Shown here in pieces: positions 36,401 through 48,400 of a DNA stretch of 64,000 bases. Under the pieces are notes generated by a model that was given only the letters and a program-made list of their open reading frames with translations, was not told the origin of the DNA and did no database searches. The translations under genes and the position numbers were made by a program. Each line of letters begins with the position of its first letter. The stretch's first letter is position 1. Source of the stretch: Meandrina meandrites (Eukaryota > Cnidaria > Anthozoa > Scleractinia > Meandrinidae); the NCBI GenBank assembly GCA_963693305.1, contig OY855912.1:10669501-10733500 (forward strand), read 5' to 3'.

Positions 36401-39400
36401 TTTTCTAGTACAGTGGAGGGATGTGACCCCAAGGAAACTGTCATTAAATAACCATCTAGCGCGTCTCGAATCTGGCCCATGAACTCATTATCATCTCTCC
36501 AAAGTGGGCGTTCCCTCCAAATGTCCCTTAGTCTTGCACGAAAATCGGGGGACAAATCGCCCGGGGGACTTGGCGGCGGAGTGTCTTCCAAAATTATTTC
36601 TTCGCTTAAAAGGAAAGATATATCCTCACCTTCAAAGTCGGTATCTTCTTGAACATCGGCTTCTTCGACCGTTGCGACCTCGCCTGTTTCCGTTAATCTC
36701 CTCCTACAGTGCGGACATTTTAATGGTTTGTTTTCCTGACGGCAGGTACCGATCCACGAAGTGAAGCAGTCTCTGTCGATTAGTTGATTGCAGCACTGAA
36801 GTGGCGAAGTCTCAGTAGCTTCCGAAAGACAAACTATACATCTGTTTTCGGCGATTTCTGCTATGGTTTTGCTTGTTTCTTTTCGATCGCTACGTTGAAC
36901 AGTTGAGAAATGGCGCTTTTCTTTCGAATTTGAAAGTTTGTTGGAGTTATTTTGGGAAGAGATCTATTTATGAACAGAAAGCCATTGAGGCATTGTAAGA
37001 GGGAATATTCAACCACAGCAAAAAGAACTGCTCTTTTGAAACAACAGCTTCACGTGCGTTAAACAAAACAGGGTTAATAAAGTGCGATGTGCGATGCATA
37101 AACAAGCGGCAAGACAAAATCGAATACTTTTTGTAATGGGTAAAAAGAACCGCCCCTTTGTAAAACCGTGTAAGAGGAAAGAAATTATTAGTAAAACGAA
37201 GTGCAAGACATTTAATTTAGCGTCGCGTTTTGTCTTGTGAACGGAAAGCCAACGCGCCAATGTTGTAAAAGTCAAGTTTTTTGAACCCGGTAAAAAGAAC
37301 TGCTCTTTTGAAACAACAGCTTCACGTACGTTAAACAAAACAGGGCTAATAAAGTACGATGCGCGATGCATAAGCAAACGGCAAGACAAAATCGAATACT
37401 TTTTGTAATTGATAAAAAGAACCGCCCCTTTGTAAAACCGAGTAAGAGGAAAGAAATAATTAGTAAAACTCATTAATTTAGCTTTGCGTGCTCTTTGTCC
37501 AAAGCAGCACTAAATGAAATATGATGCTGAAGAAGTTATGAACGTTGATCCTATAGAATTGCAATGTCCTGAGAACGTTGTCAGAAAAGAAGAAGAACTT
37601 ATGGACCTTGACTATGTAACTCGAGGTTGACTTCGAAGCAAGATGGTTTTCGCACTCCAAAGCGTTCTTGTATACGTTATGTTTGTTTTAGCTATGGTCC
37701 CCAAATGTTTTACGTTTGAATGTATCGGGAAAAGATGTCTTTGTATTGAGGAAATTAGCATCGTTGATTGCTCCCGAGCGGCTTTTGAGTCAACGCCTCA
37801 AACAAAGAAAAGAATAGTGAATTATACACATCTCTCTTTACGGCACAATCTATTGTGGGAAGTAAATTTTACTTTGATAGCGGAACAATTTCCAGATGTC
37901 AAAACTGTGGATATCAGAGACAATCCCATTCATTGCGAGGGAGTCGAAGGAGGTGAACCTTTTAAAGTCCTAAGCGATTGCGACGCGTTGAGGCCGACAA
38001 AGGGCCAAAGGACAACTGCACCGATTTCTTCTACGACCGAGCAATATCTCTTTCACAACCAGACGTAACCTTTGTACATCAACACTACGACTTCAGCCTA
38101 TACAGAGCCCAACCTTACTTCCAGTGTTTATTTGACCACTTAAATTACCAGTATTATTTTAATCCCGTTCATCATCATTTGTCTAAGGATTGTAGTAAAA
38201 CTGCTTATCAAGAGGCGCAGGAGACAACGAGGTGTAATGAACTCCTTCGAAATGATTTCTTTCAATTTGGAAACTTCTGATGAAGAGGAAGTCATCTTTG
38301 ACGCTACCGCACTGTAAGGAATATCTTTGAACATTTTAGTTTGTGTTTGTAAATAGCTTTCCCGAGTTGTTCCCTAGTAAATATCTTTCCCTAGTTGTTT
38401 GTAAATAGCTTCGTTTTGTTAAAAGTTGTTTGTAAATAGCTTCGTTTTGTTAAAAGTTGTTTGTAAATAAACAAGGTTTAAGTTATCAGTATAGCCCAAA
38501 TGACCATCTGTCGTTGGAACTGCTGGAACTGCTTTACCACCCCACGTTTAAAGCAAACCTCAGCAAAGTATGAGGGTCGTATAGGGGGGTCTCTGGCACG
38601 ATTCACGGATGAAAAAAAATAACGAATCACGGATCACGGATATTGACATTTCATTTTCTCGAATCACGAAAATAAGTACTCTTTTATCCCGTTCTCACGC
38701 TACAAATAGTGTTTGAAGAAATCAAAATTGATCAAGAAATTACGAAAATAAGAAAGAAACATATTTTTTTATCCTGTTCTTACTCTACAAAGAATGTTTG
38801 ACGTTGCGATAATTATACGGAAGTCACATTTGAGGTCTCGCGTCTTAAAATCACGCAAAATAAAGTCAATAAAGTGGTGAAATCACGAATATCGGTTATT
38901 AATTCAAGCTCTTCACGTGTCACGTAAAACTTTCCGGTCACGGGTCATGAAGAATAAATTTATTAAATTCACGTTTCACAGAAAATAAAATCAGCTAATC
39001 ACGCGTCACGAGAATACCCCTGTACGACCCTCAAGTATATATCTTTTGGAAGCTTAAGAACTGACGATTACGAAGACATATTCATTTGAAGTTGAAAAAA
39101 TATGGTTATACGAATGGAGCGCTTAACTTCCACGAGTACCGAGGTTCACAAATCGATTTCGTTTCCGGTCGGATTTGTACGGGAGAAAGCGTTCAACATC
39201 GCTATGTGTTCTTCACACCTTCCTCTATGTCGGGGAATATTGATTACTTGTCTGGTTTGTTTTTAACATGCAGTTGAATTGCGAGAGTTTAGAAAACAAC
39301 CATTTCCTTTGTTAAAATAGCCATAACTTTTGAAAGAGGAAAAAAATAATAAAAAAATTCCCCGGCACAGCCAATTATCGGGCGACGTTCGTGTCAAATT

Positions 39401-42400
39401 TCAGCGAAAAAGGTTTAAAACTCATTGAAAACGAACTTGAAATGTGTGCCACACTCTTCAAAATTTTGGTTTTCAGATACGACGAAAAATATACTTGAGC
39501 CGTTCTTCCGGCGTAATCACACAAGACGTGTGAAAATGATTACGCATTGATCGATGAAGTGAAGGCTCGTTGTAAGAGAATTCTTATCAATTACGCGCGC
39601 GTGTTCCACGCGAGTTCCCACGCGCACCCTTGGGGAAAAAACAGCGCTAAAGTGGCCTTCTTGGCCCTCCTGGCCTGAATGGCCCGAGAAATTTCGTTTT
39701 ATAAATCATTTTGTCCAGTTGGAATCAACCTTTCACTCCGTAAACATGAAGAGGAAATGTAAACACTGTCCCATTCCTGGTTGTGCTTCAAAATTTTTAG
39801 TTCGATTGGCAAATCATTTGGCACAAGTGCACGAATTATCCGAGATGGAGCGAAAGTATTGGCTGCAATTTGCTAAATTACAAAACACTAACATGATTCG
39901 CGTATATGACAAAGAGGCTGAACCTAAAACAATTTTTCTATAAACGCGAAATTGCAGCCAATACTTTCGCTTTTTTTTATAGAAAAATTGTTTTAGGTTC
40001 AGCCTCTTTGTCATATACGCGAATCATGTTAGTGTTTTGTAATTTAGCAAATTGCAGCCAATACTTTCGCTCCATCTCGGATAATTCGTGCACTTGTGCC
40101 AAATGATTTGCCAATCGAACTAAAAATTTTGAAGCACAACCAGGAATGGGACAGTGTTTACATTTCCTCTTCATGTTTACGGAGTGAAAGGTTGATTCCA
40201 ACTGGACAAAATGATTTATAAAACGAAATTTCTCGGGCCATTCAGGCCAGGAGGGCCAAGAAGGCCACTTTAGCGCTGTTTTTTCCCCAAGGGTGAGGTA
40301 AGAACGGCTCAAGTATATTTTTCGTCGTATCTGAAAACCAAAATTTTGAAGAGTGTGGCACACATTTCAAGTTCGTTTTCAATGAGTTTTAAACCTTTTT
40401 CGCTGAAATTTGACACGAACGTCGCCCGATAATTGGCTGTGCCGGGGAATTTTTTTATTATTTTTTTCCTCTTTCAAAAGTTATGGCTATTTTAACAAAG
40501 GAAATGGTTGTTTTCTAAACTCTCGCAATTCAACTGCATGTTAAAAACAAACCAGACAAGTAATCAATATTCCCCGACATAGAGGAAGGTGTGAAGAACA
40601 CATAGCGATGTTGAACGCTTTCTCCCGTACAAATCCGACCGGAAACGAAATCGATTTGTGAACCTCGGTACTCGTGGAAGTTAAGCGCTCTATTCGTATA
40701 ACCATATTTTTTCAACTTCAAATGAATATGTCTTCGTAATCGTCAGTTCTTAAGCTTCCAAAAGATATATACTTGAGGGTCGTACAGGGGTATTCTCGTG
40801 ACGCGTGATTAGCTGATTTTATTTTCTGTGAAACGTGAATTTAATAAATTTATTCTTCATGACCCGTGACCGGAAAGTTTTACGTGACACGTGAAGAGCT
40901 TGAATTAATAACCGATATTCGTGATTTCACCACTTTATTGACTTTATTTTGCGTGATTTTAAGACGCGAGACCTCAAATGTGACTTCCGTATAATTATCG
41001 CAACGTCAAACATTCTTTGTAGAGTAAGAACAGGATAAAAAAATATGTTTCTTTCTTATTTTCGTAATTTCTTGATCAATTTTGATTTCTTCAAACACTA
41101 TTTGTAGCGTGAGAACGGGATAAAAGAGTACTTATTTTCGTGATTCGAGAAAATGAAATGTCAATATCCGTGATCCGTGATTCGTTATTTTTTTTCATCC
41201 GTGAATCGTGCCAGAGACCCCCCTATACGACCCTCATACTTTGCTGAGGTTTGCTTTAAACGTGGGGTGGTAAAGCAGTTCCAGCAGTTCCAACGACAGA
41301 TGGTCATTTGGGCTATACTGATAACTTAAACCTTGTTTATTTACAAACAACTTTTAACAAAACGAAGCTATTTACAAACAACTTTTAACAAAACGAAGCT
41401 ATTTACAAACAACTAGGGAAAGATATTTACTAGGGAACAACTCGGGAAAGCTATTTACAAACACAAACTAAAATGTTCAAAGATATTCCTTACAGTGCGG
41501 TAGCGTCAAAGATGACTTCCTCTTCATCAGAAGTTTCCAAATTGAAAGAAATCATTTCGAAGGAGTTCATTACACCTCGTTGTCTCCTGCGCCTCTTGAT
41601 AAGCAGTTTTACTACAATCCTTAGACAAATGATGATGAACGGGATTAAAATAATACTGGTAATTTAAGTGGTCAAATAAACACTGGAAGTAAGGTTGGGC
41701 TCTGTATAGGCTGAAGTCGTAGTGTTGATGTACAAAGGTTACGTCTGGTTGTGAAAGAGATATTGCTCGGTCGTAGAAGAAATCGGTGCAGTTGTCCTTT
41801 GGCCCTTTGTCGGCCTCAACGCGTCGCAATCGCTTAGGACTTTAAAAGGTTCACCTCCTTCGACTCCCTCGCAATGAATGGGATTGTCTCTGATATCCAC
41901 AGTTTTGACATCTGGAAATTGTTCCGCTATCAAAGTAAAATTTACTTCCCACAATAGATTGTGCCGTAAAGAGAGATGTGTATAATTCACTATTCTTTTC
42001 TTTGTTTGAGGCGTTGACTCAAAAGCCGCTCGGGAGCAATCAACGATGCTAATTTCCTCAATACAAAGACATCTTTTCCCGATACATTCAAACGTAAAAC
42101 ATTTGGGGACCATAGCTAAAACAAACATAACGCATACAAGAACGCTTTGGAGTGCGAAAACCATCTTGCTTCGAAGTCAACCTCGAGTTACATAGTCAAG
42201 GTCCATAAGTTCTTCTTCTTTTCTGACAACGTTCTCAGGACATTGCAATTCTATAGGATCAACGTTCATAACTTCTTCAGCATCATATTTCATTTAGTGC
42301 TGCTTTGGACAAAGAGCACGCAAAGCTAAATTAATGAGTTTTACTAATTATTTCTTTCCTCTTACTCGGTTTTACAAAGGGGCGGTTCTTTTTATCAATT

Positions 42401-45400
42401 ACAAAAAGTATTCGATTTTGTCTTGCCGTTTGCTTATGCATCGCGCATCGTACTTTATTAGCCCTGTTTTGTTTAACGTACGTGAAGCTGTTGTTTCAAA
42501 AGAGCAGTTCTTTTTACCGGGTTCAAAAAACTTGACTTTTACAACATTGGCGCGTTGGCTTTCCGTTCACAAGACAAAACGCGACGCTAAATTAAATGTC
42601 TTGCACTTCGTTTTACTAATAATTTCTTTCCTCTTACACGGTTACAAAGGGGCGGTTCTTTTTACCCATTACAAAAAGTATTCGATTTTGTCTTGCCGCT
42701 TGTTTATGCATCGCACATCGCACTTTATTAACCCTGTTTTGTTTAACGCACGTGAAGCTGTTGTTTCAAAAGAGCAGTTCTTTTTGCTGTGGTTGAATAT
42801 TCCCTCTTACAATGCCTCAATGGCTTTCTGTTCATAAATAGATCTCTTCCCAAAATAACTCCAACAAACTTTCAAATTCGAAAGAAAAGCGCCATTTCTC
42901 AACTGTTCAACGTAGCGATCGAAAAGAAACAAGCAAAACCATAGCAGAAATCGCCGAAAACAGATGTATAGTTTGTCTTTCGGAAGCTACTGAGACTTCG
43001 CCACTTCAGTGCTGCAATCAACTAATCGACAGAGACTGCTTCACTTCGTGGATCGGTACCTGCCGTCAGGAAAACAAACCATTAAAATGTCCGCACTGTA
43101 GGAGGAGATTAACGGAAACAGGCGAGGTCGCAACGGTCGAAGAAGCCGATGTTCAAGAAGATACCGACTTTGAAGGTGAGGATATATCTTTCCTTTTAAG
43201 CGAAGAAATAATTTTGGAAGACACTCCGCCGCCAAGTCCCCCGGGCGATTTGGCCCCCGATTTTCGTGCAAGACTAAGGGACATTTGGAGGGAACGCCCA
43301 CTTTGGAGAGATGATAATGAGTTCATGGGCTAGATTCGAGACGCGCTAGATGGTTATTTAATGACAGTTTCCTTGGGGTCACATCCCTCCACTGTACTAG
43401 AAAACATGAACATTTACGTTTACCATTTCGATCGCTTCCAAGTATACGCCGGATGGGAACACTTCCAAACATAATTTTCACTTTCTTTTCCCATGAACAG
43501 TCCTAGAAAACCCTACCGTGTGGATTTTATGGAGACAACGACCGTTATGGCGGAGAGGGCAAACTTATTTCGGACAAATAATCGACGCGAGAACAAGATC
43601 TATAATGACTGTTATGTTGGGAGATTCAGATGAAATTGAAGCCAATGTAGGAAACTACATTGTTGAACACGATCCTGAACAGTTATTCAGTACTTACTAT
43701 GATTATCGATTCGCATCGAGAAGCAACAATTACTAAGATTTGCATTTTAATTTGTTTACATTCCACAATATTCGCTTTTTAGCAGAACGATTCAGGACAA
43801 TTTGGCACCATCGTCCGTTTTGGCGCCGAGGGAACGACGAGGAATATTACGGTGAAATCTTTAACGCAAGCAACGGTACACTCGTCATTGTTGAACTCGG
43901 CGAAACCGAAGATGAAATACGCCGAAACATGAGACAATCGGTAGAAACTTACGATCCTGAACAATTATATACCGAGGCCTCTGATTACGTTTTCTGGAAT
44001 GTTGACAGAATTATATTTTTGTAGAGGGACGCTGGTCAGCAGGATTGTCAGCATACGTTCCCGCATTGTACATTTAGGAGTTTTTGACATTAAATTTTTA
44101 TCAAACAAAACTGTTGTTGTGTGATTTTTGTGATCGCGTGACGCATTGCGTGACCAGTTTACATGAAAGCGAGGTTTGCTCATTCAACGCAAAAGCGAGG
44201 CAGATTCGCTCATTAAATATACAACATGAAAACGAGCTAGATCCGTTCATTATGTATGCAACATGAAAGCGAGGTAAAGTTGTCTAGAGGGTTCAGCGCA
44301 AAAGCGAGGCAGATTCGCTCATTATGTATGCAACATGAAAGCGAGGTAAAGATGTCTAGAGGGGCTGATATGACTACTAACGTCGCTCGCTTTTCAGCAT
44401 TCATATCTGAAGGTCATTCGAACAGCACTCTCTCCATACAAGAAAAAACTTTAGCGGGGAAACGTGCAAAGCTGATTTGTTTTGATCCTTTTAATTATTG
44501 TTAGACAGATCAAATCGCGAAAACTAATTAGAAAACACTCTTCCCTCTACTAGTCAGAGATATAAAAAATATTTCTTTTTAAAGAATTGTTGTTGTTGAC
44601 CATTTTCCTCGCAACTTTTTTTTAAGATGAGCCCAGAAGTTTACTCACCTCAAGCAAGAAGTTTGGGCCTCCAAAAGTCACTGGCTGAGAGGTTGTTTGA
44701 CGTTTATGATAAGCATAAGACTGAAGGGTCCAATGGCAATCCAAACGAAGATCCCAATGTCTTGTTTCTGACAGAAAATTATCGATGCCATCAGGATATC
44801 CTACAATTTCCTTCTGACAACTTCTATGGAGAAAAACTGGTCGCTCGCGGACATCAACCAGCACACCCGAAATTCGGTCCTTTGTTATTCTTCTCCGCGC
44901 GTGGCAAAGAGAAGAAGGAGCATGACAACTCATACATCAACTTATCTGAAGTTTACGAAGTAGTCAAGAGGGTGGAGGAGATTGCAAAAAGTTGGCCTTC
45001 TATTTGGGGTCCCAAGAAACTATCTGATATAGCAGTGCTCTCCTCTTATCGTTACCAGGTAAATTTTCGAACAATTTCATATTGCGCAGTATTACATTAT
45101 ATATTTACCGCCGTCGACATCACCAACACTATCCTATCTCGGCTACCTTCTTGTTTTATCTAAATTGATAATTTTTTGAAAAACTTGATACGTTTGACCT
45201 GCTAAAAAGCGTTAAGTCGAGCCGCCGCTAACGGACAGCTAGCTCTTGTAGGTGGATATCTCACGTAAGCGGACACTTGGTGAAGGTCACAGTCACATAG
45301 AAGTACTACATTTGAACCTCCCAAAAGCGGATATCTCTCCTAGACGGAAAAATACCTTTTCAGCTCCCAGTGATATTCGGTTACGGGAAGTCGACTGTAT

Positions 45401-48400
45401 TTATTATTCATACACAAAATAGAACATTGTCGCTGCTAGTTTTAACTTGTGCATTATTAATACCTACAGGTACAAGCCATACGAAACAGCCTACGAAAGA
45501 ACAGAGACCTGGCGGATGTAAAGGTGGATACGATTCATAACGTCCAAGGTAGATTTTACTCATCCTTAAGTTTCAATCAGTTGCTGTAAGGACAACGCCA
45601 AGTCGATCGGTTACTTGGTATTAACCCCCTTAACTTGACCGCAGGGGAAGGCCATTTTGCTTCAACAAATGGCTGACGCTTGGAACGACAGCTTTTCTAA
45701 ATTCAGTCGCCGACTGAATTTAGAAACGCTGTCGTTTCGTTTTGGGTTATTTACCTATGTGCGTCAGCTTGAAGTTGATAATGAACTTAGTGCATGTTTA
45801 ACCTGCGTACCCACGCAGCAATTAATAACTTTGTTCCCAGCAGTTATTGGTGTCAGAAAAGGTAGCGTATAAATAATTACTTGCATTCCATTTCAGGGGA
45901 AGAATTCCGGGTACTTTTCATCAGTACTGTTCGTACATTTCACACTTGCAAGCCTCAACAGGACGAATTATGTTCCAATGGATCTGATCGACAATTGTAT
46001 TGGGAATTTCTGTCAGATCCAAAATTACTGAACACTGCCGTGACTCGAGCAAGGTGCTTGGTAGCTGTTGTTGGAGATCCTGTCTCGCTCTGCACAGTAG
46101 GAGAATGTCGGAGCCTCTGGAGAGACTATATCAAGAGATGCAACGAGAGAGGGGGGCTTCACGGCACAACAGTGGAGGAGCTAGATAAAGAAGTAAACGC
46201 ATCTATTGCTAGCATCGAACTTAACCCAAAGGCACAGCCATTCGTCCCACGGTTTTCACAGACGCCGGAGAAAAGTTCCACTGTAGACGTGACTGGAGGA
46301 AGAAAAGACGAAGGTGACCAAGAGGCCTTGGAACAGAAAAGACGAGTTGCAAACACAGGGGAAGCCCAACTATTGGAACAAAATGGGAAGGAATCACAGC
46401 ATCTTCTTGAAATTAGTGGAAACGTAACGAAGAACGATAGCCTGGATGGAAAAAATGATCCCAACGTTAGCGCCAAGGCTCAGGACCTCGAAGAAAAAGA
46501 AGAGGAAGAAGCTGACGACGATATTGCTGAATCGGGGGACTTCCAAGATAACCTTCTTGAGGATGAGACCATATTTCCCAGAGATATGGACGAAATTATT
46601 TTGGCGTTTGTGAAAAAGTGCGAGGAAACGTTACAGATGGATGCACAAGGAACATCAATGTTTCAAGATTCAGACTTTCCTTCACTTCAAACAGCGAAAG
46701 ATATCAAATATCGACCTACCAATGAAGTGCAACATGTTCCATTCAAGGGTGATGCTGACATAAAAGATCTTTTCCCAGAAGTACGAGTTGTAAACGGTCG
46801 CGTCGAAGTTCGTCTAACAAATATTGGCTTTTATACCTCTCCCTCCGAAAGGGCTCAGCAAATCATGATTTCCACCAAGCAACAGGAATTCTTGGATCCA
46901 TCGGTCTTATTAAAGCTTCTTAAGGATGAACCACAGAAATACGTAGCCTGCAACCTTCGGCTTAGTCCAGAAAAGTCTCAGGTAGGATATGCAGAAATAG
47001 AAGACACCAAGACACCAGCCATTCATATCAAGGGAAGGGTCCGCCAAGCATTCGATAAAGACAAGGTTGTTGTGGAGTTGGCTGAAAAGAAACCTCGTTC
47101 GAAGGCCGAAGACAGCGAGCCGCTAGTCCAGGGAAAGGTCGTTGGTAAGTATATGCAGTTCGTTTACTACGATTATCGTTTAAAATGCAGCAACGTTTAG
47201 AGATTCTAAACGGCGGTAAATTTGTTAGGAAACAAGCAACAAAACCAAGGAAAATGACCTTTAGGCGTGACGAAATCGGCTTAAATTACGTTCTCCTTAA
47301 CTTTGTAAATTTTGAAATTTAATTACTTCAGATGTCTAGGTGTTTGGTTAAATTTTGGTTTAATCAAGGCCGAGTCAGCGCATGAAGGTAGTTATGAGTT
47401 CAAAAGGGTCGGTACTGTAAGTACATATATAGCGAAGAACAATAGGGCTCATGGCGGGTGTTGTGCCAAAATTGATGCAAACAAGACGCATTCTTTTAAA
47501 TTCTTTAGTATATACGCAGTTGTCGCTTACTTAGGACGATTTATTTTCTCTTTATTCAGGTGTATTGGAACACATCATAAGTCCACACGAACGCCAATTT
47601 GTATGTACTACAGATTATGAAAATCCTGCCTTAATGATACCTATCAACAAGTCGGCCACGAAACTGGTCAACCTAACCGACAAGAGCTGCAAAGACATTC
47701 CAATCTACAAAAAGGATCAGAATGACAGGGCAACAAGAGTCAGGATGATGAAAAGAGAGAAGGTCCTTAGTGGGAAGTACCTGTTTGTTGTCAAGTACCT
47801 TCAATGGAGAAGAGACTTCAGGTACCCTCTCGGAATTGTCGTGAGAACTCTGTCCAGAGGAGAAGATTTGAAAAGTAGCATGGAAATTGCTTACGCTGAG
47901 CATGGTATCAGAACAGTTTTTAAGGAAGAAACCAGGAAATATGTCAAGGACAACTTCCCACCAGAATGGTCCATTCCTGAGTCAGAGCGCAGTAATCGAA
48001 TCATGGTTGCTAAGGCTATTACCATTGATCCTCCCACGTCCTTGGATCTTGATGACGCACTGACGATAGAGAGGGCATCTCCTTCTACCTTCGTGGTAGG
48101 AATACACATTGCTGACGTCAGTTTTTTTGTCAAACCAAACAGCCCCTTAGACCATGAAGCTTTTCTACGTTGCACCTCTTATTACCCTGGTGAAGGACAA
48201 GAAAATGTCCCAATGCTTCCACGTGAGCTGAGTGAAAATGTTTGCAGTCTCTTGCCTAATCAAGATCGGCTAGCCGTGTCTGTGTTTGCCACCCTAGACG
48301 ATGAAGGAAGGATTGTTGCCGGGCCAACTATAAAACGCACGATTGTCCGATCCTGTTGTCGATTAAATTACGCTGAGGCTCAAATGGTTATACGTGGTTC

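Larger units (their letters stand above)
35355..44378. mobile_element. Palindromic Maverick/Polinton-like element, 9,024 bp, non-autonomous
   Basis: The ends are 5'-AGTAGTCATATCAGCCCC and its exact inverse, flanked by AACGTC. Left arm 35355-39944 (4,590 bp) and right arm 39976-44378 (4,403 bp) are near-identical inverted copies around a 31-bp spacer. Length differences resolve into one extra 72-bp terminal repeat unit, one 113-bp net indel (39508-39626 against 6 bp) and 2 bp elsewhere. Six-base targets and 5'-AG termini are known Maverick/Polinton traits. No PolB, integrase, protease, packaging ATPase or capsid ORF is present, so mobility must have come in trans. It lies within the intron 35202-44626 of gene 2, whose splice sites remain intact. 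Alternative: another integrase-dependent virus-like element with 6-bp targets. Confidence 0.7.

Noticed and set aside
36504..36764. Plus-strand open frame of 86 codons in the left arm (and its mirror at 43041-43301)
   Set aside because: It is antisense to the RING-module ORF, which has recognisable motifs; the antisense frame has none.
37009..37473. Minus-strand open frame of 154 codons with an internal protein repeat, and the 167-codon mirror version
   Set aside because: The repetition comes from a DNA-level tandem duplication; the hydrophobic, Phe-rich product matches nothing I know and changes length between arms.
39906..40106. Open frames running across the palindrome centre
   Set aside because: They read the zinc-finger ORF backwards through the hairpin turn and exist only because of the fold-back.
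35355..44378. Assembly artefact (hairpin read) as explanation for the palindrome
   Set aside because: Arms differ by 72-bp, 113-bp and small indels and by substitutions, and a 6-bp target duplication brackets the whole; an artefact predicts none of these.
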